Source: Haloarcula sp. CBA1129
GTDB taxonomy: Archaea; Halobacteriota; Halobacteria; Halobacteriales; Haloarculaceae
Direction of reading: 5' to 3'
Assembly: GCF_008729015.1 (NCBI RefSeq)
Contig: NZ_RKSM01000001.1
Location: 2,976,001 to 3,040,000, forward strand
Length of the DNA: 64,000 nucleotides
How positions within the stretch are numbered: the first letter of the stretch is position 1; every line of letters starts with the position of its first letter. A model generated the notes under the pieces. The model was not told where the DNA came from. It did no database searches and worked only from the letters and a program-made list of their open reading frames with translations. A program made the position numbers and the translations under genes. Of this stretch, positions 49,795 to 58,310 are shown piece by piece.

Positions 49795-49833
49795 CTTGAG
49801 AAGTATAAGAAATATATAATAACTATTAATAGC
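49795..49833 (+). promoter_or_regulatory. A/T-rich promoter region of cstA
   Basis: A run of TATA-like sequence (AAGTATAAGAAATATATAATAAC and TATTAATAG) lies 30-68 nt before ATG 49863, in contrast with the G/C-rich surroundings. More than one start point is possible. Confidence 0.5.
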
Positions 49834-49862
49834 TTGATGTTGGTTACCATTCATGCACATAC

Positions 49863-51728
49863 ATGACACAGGTAATCTGGATCGTTCTGGCAGTACTGGT
49901 GACGTTCAGCGTCGGCTATCTCGGGTATTCGAAGTACCTTGCGCGGTTCCTCGAACTCGACGCTGACAGCGAGACACCGGCACACAAATATGAGGACGGG
50001 CAGGAATACGTCCCGTCGAAGAAACCGGTGCTGCTGGGACATCACTTCTCAAGTATCGCGGGTGGGGCACCGATTGTCGGTCCGATTACCGCAGGCGTAA
50101 TCTGGGGATGGGTTCCCGCGCTCCTGTGGATTGCTATCGGCAACCCGCTGATGGGAAGTGTCCACGACTTCGTCTCGTTGTCGAGTTCGCTTCGACACGA
50201 GGGGAAGTCAATCGGCTACATCATCGGCGAGTACGTCGGTGAGGGTGGGAAGAACATGCTGCTCTGGTTTGCCTTCCTTACCATCATCCTCGTCGTCGCG
50301 GTGTTCGCACTCGTCGTCGGAATTGTGTTCAACTCCTACCCCGAGGTAGTGACGGCGTCGCTGGTCTACATCGCCCTCGCGCTGGCGTTTGGTGTGTACC
50401 TCTACCAGTTGAACGGCCCGTTCCTGCCGGGGACGGTCCTGTTCGTTGCTGGTGTCTTCGCCGGTGTCTGGGTGGGTATCCAGTATCCCATTGCACTGTT
50501 TGAGCCAACGGCAGGACGGACTGCGGACATGGCGGTCACAGTGCTGATCGGCGGCAGCGGGTCGTGGGTTCCCGGTGCGTCCGCCCTCGGCGGAAACACC
50601 GCCGCGTGGATCCCGGTGATTATGCTCTACGCAGCGGTCGCGAGTGCCCTTCCCGTGTGGGTACTCCTCCAGCCGCGTGACTACCTCTCGTCGTTCCTGC
50701 TGTACGCCGGTGTCGGTGGCGCACTGATTGCCATCATCGCTGGCACCCTGCTTGGCTCGGCCAGTCAGCCCCTCGTCGTCGATAGCTCCATCGGGACGTT
50801 CAATGGCTTCTGGGGCGCTGAAAGCGCGGGCCTGTTCCCGCTGTTCCCGCTGTTGTTCATCACAATCGCCTGTGGGACAATCAGTGGATTCCACTCGCTC
50901 GTCTCTTCGGGGACGACCGCGAAGCAGTTGGACAAAGAGACCGACGCCCGACTCATCGGCTATGGTGGCATGCTCGGTGAGGGGCTGCTCGCGTCCGTTG
51001 CACTCGCGACCCTCGCCGTGGCTGGCCTCCCGGAGGCGTCCGGTGGTATCGGCGCTGCACTGCCGACCTTTGCTGGCGGCGGCGGGATCGTCCTGACCAG
51101 TCTCGGCATCCCAGCCTCGTTCGGGGCACCGTTCATGGCGCTGGTGCTCGTGAGCTTCCTGCTGACCTCGACTGACACGGCTGTCCGACTCGGTCGGTAC
51201 ATGATGGAAGAGATTGTCGGCCTTCCGGCCGGCCAGACCACCAGCGGATTCAACGTCGGTGGTGGCCTTCGCTCGACGCTTGGCGAACTCGGTCGCGGAC
51301 GGTACACCAACCCGATGATCCAGTGTGGCTTCGCGTACATTATGGTCATCTCGGGTCAGTGGGCCGTCCTGTGGGGCCTGTTCGGCGGTGCGAACCAGCT
51401 ACTGGCTGCCCTTGCACTGCTTGCAGGGACCGTCTGGCTGGCCAACTGGAGCGACGACAAGCAACTCTACTCGACCGGTGTCCCGATGGCCATCATGGTC
51501 ACAATCACGATTCTCGGACTCGCGTGGCTGGCGTTCTTCCAGAACATCTACCAGACTATCATCGTCGGCGGCGCGTCGGGGGTCCAGTTGTTCGCAACAG
51601 TGATACAGAGCCTCTTGGCATTCGTTCTCATCGCCCTCGCGCTGGCGCTAGTCAAGAAAGGCTACGACAACATCAGTACGGTCCGTGACCGTGGTCCCGC
51701 CGGCGCGGTCGAGCCGGGTGACGACTGA
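49863..51728 (+). CDS. cstA: Carbon starvation protein CstA family peptide/pyruvate transporter
   Basis: A 621-residue membrane protein with about 16 hydrophobic segments. Family blocks are PVLLGHHFSSIAGGAPIVGPI near residues 55-75, GNPLMGSVHDFVSLSSSLRHEGKSIGYI, TIACGTISGFHSLVSSGTTAKQL and FLLTSTDTAVRLGRYMMEEI. Bacterial relatives import peptides or pyruvate during starvation. It is shorter than E. coli CstA (701) but normal for the archaeal branch. A pyrimidine tract follows the stop. Confidence 0.92.
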   Translation: MTQVIWIVLAVLVTFSVGYLGYSKYLARFLELDADSETPAHKYEDGQEYVPSKKPVLLGHHFSSIAGGAPIVGPITAGVIWGWVPALLWIAIGNPLMGSVHDFVSLSSSLRHEGKSIGYIIGEYVGEGGKNMLLWFAFLTIILVVAVFALVVGIVFNSYPEVVTASLVYIALALAFGVYLYQLNGPFLPGTVLFVAGVFAGVWVGIQYPIALFEPTAGRTADMAVTVLIGGSGSWVPGASALGGNTAAWIPVIMLYAAVASALPVWVLLQPRDYLSSFLLYAGVGGALIAIIAGTLLGSASQPLVVDSSIGTFNGFWGAESAGLFPLFPLLFITIACGTISGFHSLVSSGTTAKQLDKETDARLIGYGGMLGEGLLASVALATLAVAGLPEASGGIGAALPTFAGGGGIVLTSLGIPASFGAPFMALVLVSFLLTSTDTAVRLGRYMMEEIVGLPAGQTTSGFNVGGGLRSTLGELGRGRYTNPMIQCGFAYIMVISGQWAVLWGLFGGANQLLAALALLAGTVWLANWSDDKQLYSTGVPMAIMVTITILGLAWLAFFQNIYQTIIVGGASGVQLFATVIQSLLAFVLIALALALVKKGYDNISTVRDRGPAGAVEPGDD

Positions 51729-51735
51729 GACACGG

Positions 51736-51754
51736 TTCCTTCTTCTTCTTATTT
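51736..51754 (+). terminator. Pyrimidine/T-rich tract after cstA
   Basis: TTCCTTCTTCTTCTTATTT begins 8 nt after the cstA stop, the kind of T-rich stretch that ends archaeal transcription. Confidence 0.45.
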
Positions 51755-51770
51755 GCGCTGGCAGCGACAG

Positions 51771-52134
51771 CTACGTCCCCCGCATGACCTCGCCGAACGG
51801 TGGCGCAGCGTCGTCCGGGTCGGTCGCTACCGCCGTCACCGAGTCTTCGCCGGCACGAACGCGAACGTGAGCGAGGGCCTGTTCGCTGCCGCTGAGCGTC
51901 GCCGTTGCTGCCATCTGTGTCGTCTCGGTTCCGAGAAGGATTGCCGACCCGTCCGCAGACCACTCCGAGAGGGCCCCGACATCGGTATCGGTCGCGAGCG
52001 CGACGACCCGGGAAGCACCGCCGGCGCGGTCGCACTGGCCTCGATAGGCTCGCTCTCCTCGGGCAGGACACACTACAGCCGGCCAGCGCGGCCGTGCAAG
52101 CGACGACAAAACTGCGCCGGCTCGGCGGCGTCAT
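51771..52134 (-). pseudogene. Frameshifted lipoprotein gene
   Basis: ATG 52134 overlaps the stop of the upstream gene (ATGA) and opens MTPPSRRSFVVACTAALAGC, a Tat-type signal with a lipobox. Soon after, that frame becomes Arg/Pro-rich. A second frame continues with a typical acidic linker (VLPEESEPIEASATAPAVLPG), and a third frame from about 52010 down to the stop at 51771 carries ALATDTDVGALSEWSADG and further normal sequence. Two frame changes (one near the GTGTGT run at about 52070) are needed to join them. So the gene is either inactivated or the assembly has small indel errors. Product unknown. Confidence 0.6.
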
Positions 52135-52814
52135 TTCCAGAACCGCTTGGCGAGCCGCGAAAGGACCCCCTCGCTTGGCGTCGTCACGTCTTCCCAGAGG
52201 ACGAACGCCTCGACTACGTCGGCGGCCTCGCCGGCGACGGCCTCCTGCTCGTCGGGAGCGATGACGCCCAGATTGACCTCGTAATGGCCGTAGTAGCCGT
52301 ACTTCAAGAGCGTGCGCTCGCGCTGGCCCTCGACGAACGACCGGACCTCCTCGGGCAGTTCGTCGGCGATGAGGACAAATGTGAAGTCGGTTCGGTAGTG
52401 TTCCTCGTTGGCGGTCACGCGCTCGTCGGCCAGGTCGTGGCCCAGTTCGACCAGTCGCTTCAGTTCGCCGACCGTCGGCCGGTCGACGCGGCGGGCGTAA
52501 AGGTACTCCTCGGACTCGTGGTCGCCGTAAGACAGCGCCGGGTGGAAGAACTGCTTCTGATTGAGGACCCGCATCTCGCCGTAGAGGTCCCAGCGCTCGC
52601 CCCGGAGCCGGTGGTCCCGCTCCAGCGTGTAGTTGTACATCAGGCGGTCGCTCACCCGGTCGAAGTACGGGTCGTCCGTCCAGTGTGGGACTTTCTCGAC
52701 GATCTCCTCGGGCAGTTCCGATTTCGGGACCGCACCGGTGACCGGGTCCTCCCAGTCGTCCGCACCGTACTCCGGTGATTCCTCGACCGACCCGGACTCT
52801 GATTCCTCGCTCAT
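52131..52814 (-). CDS. Acidic haloarchaeal protein, unknown function
   Basis: A 227-residue soluble acidic protein. It begins with an acidic disordered stretch (MSEESESGSVEESPEYG), then blocks such as ELPEEIVEKVPHWTDDPYFDRVSDRLMYNYTLERDHRL, and ends VLSRLAKRFWK. I recognise no motif. Several Tyr/His-rich segments (KYGYYGHYEVNLG) suggest a compact alpha/beta domain. The stop overlaps the following lipoprotein start (ATGA), which shows the pair was once a functional operon. Confidence 0.75.
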   Translation of the reverse strand: MSEESESGSVEESPEYGADDWEDPVTGAVPKSELPEEIVEKVPHWTDDPYFDRVSDRLMYNYTLERDHRLRGERWDLYGEMRVLNQKQFFHPALSYGDHESEEYLYARRVDRPTVGELKRLVELGHDLADERVTANEEHYRTDFTFVLIADELPEEVRSFVEGQRERTLLKYGYYGHYEVNLGVIAPDEQEAVAGEAADVVEAFVLWEDVTTPSEGVLSRLAKRFWK

Positions 52815-52990
52815 CGTATCGAGTCGCGTGGGCGTTCAGTTCGGACCGGACCCATGCCGCGGTAGCTCATACCATGCCGATACCGTGTCGGAGTCTTAAG
52901 CGCGTCGGTCAGCCGACGGTCGGTCACGGGCTGTACACGACCGCCGCGGCAGGTTTTTGATGCTGGCCCAGCAATTAGTCACCAACAATC

Positions 52991-53206
52991 ATGGCGAAAG
53001 ACACCGAGGCCTGCGGCCGCTGCTCGATGACCGTCGTCGTCGACGCAATCGACGAAACAGAGGGCGAACAGCCTCACGACCCCTTCGGCGACGACCGAAT
53101 CGAAGTCGACCGGCGGGACATCGAGCGCATCTCGCCCGAGGCTTGGATGGGGCGGCTCTCGGCCCGCGTGAACGAGGTCGTGAACAACTACGTCTGGGGT
53201 CGCTAA
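52991..53206 (+). CDS. Small protein with one CxxC
   Basis: A 71-residue acidic protein with CGRC at residues 8-11 and a C-terminal helical half (PEAWMGRLSARVNEVVNNYVWGR). Only one CxxC is present, so zinc would need a second chain or His/Asp ligands. An A/T patch (GCAATTAGTC) precedes it. Its stop lies 4 nt from the convergent stop of the phosphate transporter gene. Function unknown. Confidence 0.72.
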   Translation: MAKDTEACGRCSMTVVVDAIDETEGEQPHDPFGDDRIEVDRRDIERISPEAWMGRLSARVNEVVNNYVWGR

Positions 53207-53210
53207 CTGG

Positions 53211-54410
53211 CTACAGCGCCGCGTCGATAATCCAAAAGAGACCGTAGCTCAGTCCAAACGCCAGCGCGAGCGAGCCAACCCATGCGAGCACCGTTTTGCC
53301 CATCTTCTCCCGACTGACCTCGCCGCCACCGGCCGCCGCGCCGGAGCCGACGATAGCGGAGACGATAATCTCGTTGAACGACACTGGAATGCCGAAGAAG
53401 ACGGCCGCCTGCGCGATGATGAAACTCGGAATCAACGCGCCGATGGACCGCCGCGGGCCGAGCGAGGAGTAGTCCTGTGCCAGCGCCTTTATCATCCGCG
53501 GTGCGCCGGTCCACGAGCCGATAAGGAGGCCGAGGCCGCCGAACAGCAGGACCCCGGTGATGGGGATGGCGGCCGTCGGTCCCTCACCGAGCAGGGGCAC
53601 GAGCGGCCCCAGCGCTAGGCCGACCTGACTCCCGCCGGCGGAGAACGCCACGAGCCCCCCCATCACCAGCAGGAAGTGGCGCTGTCCGGCGGCTGCATCT
53701 GCTCTCATGTCTAGGTACAGCAGGCCCGACGCGACCGCTCCGATCAGTAGCGTGACGACGACCATCGACGGGAGTATCGGCGTGTCGGCCGCACGTGCGA
53801 CGGCCCGAGCCACCGATACCTGTTCGCTGCCCGGCGCGAGCAGGACGAACTCGATGTTCGCCAGAATCATCCCGACCAGCCCGCCCAGCAGCGGCACGAG
53901 CCGCTCTTCGGTTGTCGCCTCGTGCCGGAGCGACCACGCCGTCCCGAAGGCGATGCCGCCGCCGACGAAGGGGGTCAGCACCCACAGCGAGACGATTTCG
54001 ATGTATTTTGCCGTCGCCGGCTGGCCGCCCATCGCCAGTCCGACACCGACGACTGCACCGGTGACGGTAAACGCCGTCGCGATGGGATAGCCGGTGAAGA
54101 TCCCGACAGCGACCAGCACCGCCGCCGTCAGCAACGCGACGATGGCGGCGATGGCCGACAGGCTCCCCCCGTCCGGAAACACGACGAGTTCGCTGCCGAC
54201 GGCCTCCGTGACGTTGGCCCCTTGGAGCACTGCGCCCGACAGCCCGAGGAGGCCGACGAAGAACCCGGCCCGCATCACCGAAATCGCGTTCGCACCGACG
54301 GCCGGCGCGAACGGTGTGGACCCGGACGACCCGGCACCGATAGCCCAGGCCATGAACAGACTCGCGGCTGACGCGACAACAAGCGTCGCAATCGTACTCG
54401 TCGCGACCAT
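53211..54410 (-). CDS. Inorganic phosphate transporter, PiT family
   Basis: A 399-residue membrane transporter with about 10-12 segments. The family repeat appears twice: ASLFMAWAIGAGSSGSTPFAPAVGANAIS at the N-terminus and a related block near the C-terminus (SFNEIIVSAIVGSGAAAGGGEVSREKMGKTVLAW). The conserved GAN motif and the PSFIIAQAAVFFGIPVS segment support PiT. These are low-affinity phosphate/cation symporters. No pho-regulated ABC genes are adjacent. Start at ATG 54410; no upstream alternative is needed. Confidence 0.92.
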   Translation of the reverse strand: MVATSTIATLVVASAASLFMAWAIGAGSSGSTPFAPAVGANAISVMRAGFFVGLLGLSGAVLQGANVTEAVGSELVVFPDGGSLSAIAAIVALLTAAVLVAVGIFTGYPIATAFTVTGAVVGVGLAMGGQPATAKYIEIVSLWVLTPFVGGGIAFGTAWSLRHEATTEERLVPLLGGLVGMILANIEFVLLAPGSEQVSVARAVARAADTPILPSMVVVTLLIGAVASGLLYLDMRADAAAGQRHFLLVMGGLVAFSAGGSQVGLALGPLVPLLGEGPTAAIPITGVLLFGGLGLLIGSWTGAPRMIKALAQDYSSLGPRRSIGALIPSFIIAQAAVFFGIPVSFNEIIVSAIVGSGAAAGGGEVSREKMGKTVLAWVGSLALAFGLSYGLFWIIDAAL

Positions 54411-54531
54411 CTGTCACGGCGTTTGCCCCGGCCTGCAATGAGCCTACCGTTCGCGCGCCCTCGCGAGACCGACTGCCGACATCCGACAGCACGGCCAAAC
54501 GTTCAGGTGGCCGCGCGTGGTTCGGTTCCGT

Positions 54532-54813
54532 ATGTCCGCCACTGAAGAGACTGTCCGTGTCTGGCTGGTCGAACGGACCTACTCCGACGACGAACAGAAC
54601 CTCATCATCCTCACGTACGCGACACCCGACGGCGACCAGTACTTCCGCAAAGAGCGCGCGCTGACCTCGTTTTCCGACGTGCGGGAGACGACAGCCGCCG
54701 TCGATGCGGACCCGGCTAACCTCGGGTCAGTCGACGACCCGGACCTCAAGGCGCAGTATGCGGCCGAAGCGACGCGGATGGCCGAGGCCCACGACCCCGA
54801 CGACGCTATCTAG
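54532..54813 (+). CDS. Small haloarchaeal protein, unknown function
   Basis: A 93-residue acidic protein: TVRVWLVERTYSDDEQNLIILTYATPDGDQYFRKERALTSF forms a beta-sheet-like first half with a hydrophobic core, then a helical tail (DLKAQYAAEATRMAEAH). ATG 54532 gives MSATEETVRV; the in-frame start 15 nt upstream adds only five residues. No family recognised. Confidence 0.72.
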   Translation: MSATEETVRVWLVERTYSDDEQNLIILTYATPDGDQYFRKERALTSFSDVRETTAAVDADPANLGSVDDPDLKAQYAAEATRMAEAHDPDDAI

Positions 54814-54893
54814 CGACCAGCGCGGCCGAATCAGCGCTTAGTTCGTCTTCGCTTCTCGGACGCAAAATCAATGCCGGCGGCACGGAGGCCGCC

Positions 54894-55592
54894 TTAGTTC
54901 GTTTTTGCGTCCGTCTCGTCCCCTGTCTCGACCGCATCAACACCCTCAGCGGCCTCAACAGCCTCGGTTACCTTTTCGGTGTCGACGTGCCAGCGGTCGA
55001 CGGCCTGTTCGAAGTCAGCGAGCTTGTTCGAGACGCGCATCTTCAGGTCGTCGTCGTTGACGTTGACCTCGAAGACGTACTCGGGGCGGTCACCGTCGCC
55101 GACGCGGCGGAGGTTCGCGCTGATGAGGTCGTTGTCGAAGTAGTAGGGCGCGATCTGTGTCATCACGTTGCGATAGACGGTGTCCTCGACCTTCCGGAGC
55201 GCCTTTCGGCTGGCGGAGTCGGCCGCGCGGGCCACGTAGTCGACGGATTCGCTCCAGCGCTCCATCGCCTCGTCGGGCTCGTCGAGGTTCTCGTAGGACT
55301 CGCTGAGCTTTTCGCCGGCGGTCTGGAGGTCTTCGTCCGGCCCCTTGCCGGCCTGTTCCCCCTTGCCCTCGTCGACGCTCGCCTGGTCGGCGGTTTTCTC
55401 GTTGACGTCCTCGTCCAGCCGTTCGTGGCTTTTGGGCCGCCACTCGTCGAACTCACTGAGGGCGTCCTCGTCGACAGCTTCGCCCGACGCGATGTCTTTC
55501 AGCGCCTGCGTGATCCGCTCGCCGTGCTCGACGATGTCGACCCAGCCGCCCTTCGTCTTGAATCCTGAAACGCTCTCTTCGATGTCTGCCAT
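54894..55592 (-). CDS. DUF5828-like haloarchaeal protein
   Basis: A 232-residue protein starting MADIEESVSGFKTKGGWVDIVEHGERITQALKD, which I take to be the haloarchaeal DUF5828 family (from memory). A middle section of charged linker residues is followed by AMERWSESVDYVARAADSASRKALRKVEDTVYRNVMTQIAPYYFDNDL, long helices, and a C-terminal beta part (YVFEVNVNDDDLKMRVSNKLADF). Function unknown; predicted soluble. A TATA-like CTATTATACC lies very near the ATG, too close for a leaderless start from it, so the real promoter may be further away. Confidence 0.75.
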   Translation of the reverse strand: MADIEESVSGFKTKGGWVDIVEHGERITQALKDIASGEAVDEDALSEFDEWRPKSHERLDEDVNEKTADQASVDEGKGEQAGKGPDEDLQTAGEKLSESYENLDEPDEAMERWSESVDYVARAADSASRKALRKVEDTVYRNVMTQIAPYYFDNDLISANLRRVGDGDRPEYVFEVNVNDDDLKMRVSNKLADFEQAVDRWHVDTEKVTEAVEAAEGVDAVETGDETDAKTN

Positions 55593-55763
55593 GGTATAAT
55601 AGATCGGTCTATGACAGCCGCGTGACCTGCGCTAGTGGGCTGTCCATCTGTACACAGCGGATTGCTGCTCAGTGGGGTTAAACGTTTCCGCCGTGCCGAT
55701 AGATCTGATATGCTCGCGCTGACTCGTCCCAAACTGTCGATATCGACACGTAGACGGCGTGGT

Positions 55764-55779
55764 GTCACTGTACAGTGAC
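55764..55779. promoter_or_regulatory. 16-bp perfect palindrome GTCACTGTACAGTGAC
   Basis: An uninterrupted 16-bp palindrome that ends 40 nt before the TATA element of the DJ-1/PfpI gene. Its size and place fit an operator for a dimeric regulator acting as an upstream site. Confidence 0.6.
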
Positions 55780-55818
55780 CTACCCGCCCGTTCTGCTTCG
55801 CTCAACACCGAACGGCCG

Positions 55819-55827
55819 CTTATAAGG
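55819..55827 (+). promoter_or_regulatory. TATA element of the DJ-1/PfpI gene
   Basis: CTTATAAGG is centred 27 nt before ATG 55850, the distance for a leaderless transcript. Confidence 0.6.
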
Positions 55828-55849
55828 ATTGCACGCGAATAGTAGTTTG

Positions 55850-56542
55850 ATGTCATCCGCACTATTCGTCGTAAGCGAACACGGGTACTGGGGCGAAGAA
55901 TGTATCGAGCCGCTGACGACGCTCTCAGATGCTGGTCTGGATATCACGGTGGCGACACCGACCGGCGAACCGCCGGTGCTTGACGAGCGCTCTGTCGACC
56001 CCGAAGAAGTCGGCGAAGAACTCTCCGAACACGTTCGGGAGGTCCACGAGACCGACGACCGCCTGAACAACCCGATTCCGCTGGCACAGGCCGACGCCGA
56101 GGACTACGACACCGTCGTGTTCCCCGGCGGCCACGGCGCGGAGTGGGATATCACGCAGGATGTCCACGCCCGGAAACTGCTACGCGAGAGCGTCGCCGGC
56201 GACGACGGCAAGGCGCTTGTCGTCTGTCACACGGTCGGGATTCTGGCGTTCGCCAGAGACGCTGACGGCGAGTTCCTCGTCGACGGCCGCTCTGTCACCG
56301 GCTTCCCGAACGCTTGGGAGGAAGGCATCGTCGACGAGAACGACCTGCTCCCCGACGGCCGCAAGCTTCCGTACTGGGTCGAAGACGAAGTGAAGGCGGC
56401 CGGCGCGGACTGGGACGCCGAACTCGACGCTGACACCAGCGTCACTGTCGACGGTGACCTCATCACGGCTCGCGGCCCGCCGTCGTCGGCTGCGGCCGCC
56501 CGGACGCTCCTCGATGAGTTCGGTATCGAGACGTCCGCGTAA
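55850..56542 (+). CDS. DJ-1/PfpI family protein
   Basis: A 230-residue protein of the class I glutamine amidotransferase-like fold. The nucleophile elbow is VVCHTVGIL with Cys126 and His127; VVFPGGHGAEWDI is the oxyanion-region block and EEVGEELSEH carries the conserved acidic residue. This pattern fits the Hsp31/glyoxalase III-like subgroup, which handles reactive aldehydes or damaged proteins. ATG 55850 is supported by a TATA element at the right distance. A 16-bp palindrome upstream suggests control by a dimeric repressor or activator. Confidence 0.92.
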   Translation: MSSALFVVSEHGYWGEECIEPLTTLSDAGLDITVATPTGEPPVLDERSVDPEEVGEELSEHVREVHETDDRLNNPIPLAQADAEDYDTVVFPGGHGAEWDITQDVHARKLLRESVAGDDGKALVVCHTVGILAFARDADGEFLVDGRSVTGFPNAWEEGIVDENDLLPDGRKLPYWVEDEVKAAGADWDAELDADTSVTVDGDLITARGPPSSAAAARTLLDEFGIETSA

Positions 56543-56741
56543 CGGGGTCCGGTACGCCAGCTACCGCCACACATCAACACAGCTGAATTTCTCGAAACAG
56601 AAGACATCTCCTCCGGTCGAGCGCTTCCGTGCGGTCGCCGTCCCCGAGAATACGGTGTCATACGGTATCGCACAATATAGTCAAATAACGACTGTGTACT
56701 AGCTAACCTTCTTGAAGGCCCCGTGCAACGTAGACATACGT

Positions 56742-57761
56742 ATGACTAACAACTCCACGCGCAGGCGGTTCCTCAAGACAGCAGGCGTTGCAGGTGTCGC
56801 GGCACTCGCTGGCTGTGGCGGCGACGGTGGCGACGGCGGATCGACTGAAGGCGACGGTGGCACGACCGAGGGCGACGACATGACCGAAGGCGACGGCGGC
56901 GATGTCGACACTCGTCTCTCGTGGCACGCCGGTGGCACCGGTGGCACCTACTTCCCGCTCTCGAACGAGTTCAAGACGGTCGTAGAGGACAACACGGACT
57001 TCACGCTGAACGTCCAGTCGACCGGCGCGAGCGTCGAGAACGTCGGCAGTCTCGCCAGCGACGACGCCGACTTCGCGCTCATCCAGAACGACATCGCCTC
57101 GTTCGCGAAGAACGGCACCGGCATCGACGCGTTCAAGGACAACGCCGTCGAGAACCTCCGCGGCGTTGCGACCCTGTACCCGGAGACCATTACGCTCGTT
57201 ACCCTCGCGGACACAGGAATCACGCAGCTCTCCGACCTCGAAGGCGCGACGATCAACACCGGCGACCTCGGTAGCGGGACCCAGGTCAATGCGCTCCAGA
57301 TTCTGGAGTCGGTCGGTATCTCTGAGTTCACCGAGCAGAACGCCTCGTTCTCACAGGCCGCCGACCAGCTCCGAAACGGCGACATCGACGCCGCGTTCGT
57401 CGTCGGCGGCTGGCCGGTCGGCGCTATCGAGGACCTCGCGAACACCAACGACCTCGTCATTGTCCCGATTTCCGGCGACAACCGCGACGCAGCAAAGGAG
57501 GACGCCTCTTGGTTCGCTGACGACACCATCCCCGGCGGCACCTACTCCGGTGTCGATGAGGACGTCGAAACAGTCGCCGTTCAAGCGATGATCGCGACGA
57601 ACGCCGAACAGCCCGAATCGACGGTCGAAGGCGTCACCGCGGCAATCTTCGACAACGTCGACGACCTCTCTATCAAGACGGACTTCATCAGCAAGGAGTC
57701 CGCACAGGACGGGATGTCCATCGAACTCCACCCCGGCGCGGCGACCTACTTCGACGCGTAA
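56742..57761 (+). CDS. TAXI-type TRAP transporter solute receptor (lipoprotein)
   Basis: A 339-residue exported receptor. It has a Tat motif (STRRRFLKTAG) and lipobox LAGC, then a Gly/Asp/Thr-rich linker (residues 26-55) before the TAXI domain: SWHAGGTGGTYFPLSNEF, TGASVENVGSLASDDADFALIQNDIASFA and GATINTGDLGSGTQVNALQIL. TAXI receptors bind organic acids such as glutamate or 2-oxoglutarate; the ligand here is not defined. The next two genes supply the DUF1850 protein and the fused permease. ATG 56742 (MTNNSTRRRFL) is the natural start. Confidence 0.93.
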   Translation: MTNNSTRRRFLKTAGVAGVAALAGCGGDGGDGGSTEGDGGTTEGDDMTEGDGGDVDTRLSWHAGGTGGTYFPLSNEFKTVVEDNTDFTLNVQSTGASVENVGSLASDDADFALIQNDIASFAKNGTGIDAFKDNAVENLRGVATLYPETITLVTLADTGITQLSDLEGATINTGDLGSGTQVNALQILESVGISEFTEQNASFSQAADQLRNGDIDAAFVVGGWPVGAIEDLANTNDLVIVPISGDNRDAAKEDASWFADDTIPGGTYSGVDEDVETVAVQAMIATNAEQPESTVEGVTAAIFDNVDDLSIKTDFISKESAQDGMSIELHPGAATYFDA

Positions 57762-57821
57762 CGCCGCCGACTGACGACATCCGTATCGTTCACTAACTGT
57801 CTTCTATTACCCAGCAATCGA

Positions 57822-58310
57822 ATGAGACGACGATACGTTGCTATCGGACTGCTCGCTGCCCTCCTCCTTATTGGGAGCGGAGCGGCGCTACCCGGCGGCC
57901 GTGCACTGGTCGTTGCGGACGCCGAGACCGGTGAACAGTATCTGACGGTCCCGGTCGAGGACGGAACGACCGTCGCGCTGGAGTACATGCACAGCGTCGA
58001 AAAAACCCGTGTCTACGATGAGTACACGGTCCGAGGTGACCACCTCGAAATGACCCGCATGGAGTTTGAATCGTTCGGCTGGGGACTCCCGAGTGGGGCC
58101 AACGTCACGTGGGAAGACGGGATGTACGTCTTCGATCCGCCGGGGAACTACACGCGCGTGACAGTCTCTCCCGGTGATGTCGCAGGACATAAACTTCACG
58201 TCGGAGCCGAAACCTACGACTTGGTAGCTCGCACCAACGGCCGCTCGGTCGACCTCTACGTGACCCAGCGTTCGGCGTTCGGTGCCGCAACAGACCAGCT
58301 CAACACATGA
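57822..58310 (+). CDS. DUF1850 family protein of the TRAP cluster
   Basis: A 162-residue protein with one N-terminal membrane segment or signal (YVAIGLLAALLLIGSGAALPGG), then a beta-rich outer domain with VALEYMHSVEKTRVYDEYTV, the hallmark of DUF1850, and a second half (MYVFDPPGNYTRVTVSPGDVAGHKLHVG). DUF1850 proteins are found beside TAXI-TRAP genes and may help dock the receptor. The stop overlaps the permease start (ATGA). Confidence 0.9.
   Translation: MRRRYVAIGLLAALLLIGSGAALPGGRALVVADAETGEQYLTVPVEDGTTVALEYMHSVEKTRVYDEYTVRGDHLEMTRMEFESFGWGLPSGANVTWEDGMYVFDPPGNYTRVTVSPGDVAGHKLHVGAETYDLVARTNGRSVDLYVTQRSAFGAATDQLNT

Noticed and set aside
51753-52778. Long plus-strand frame of 341 codons
   Set aside because: It runs antisense to the 52131-52814 gene and the broken lipoprotein; composition is shadow-like.
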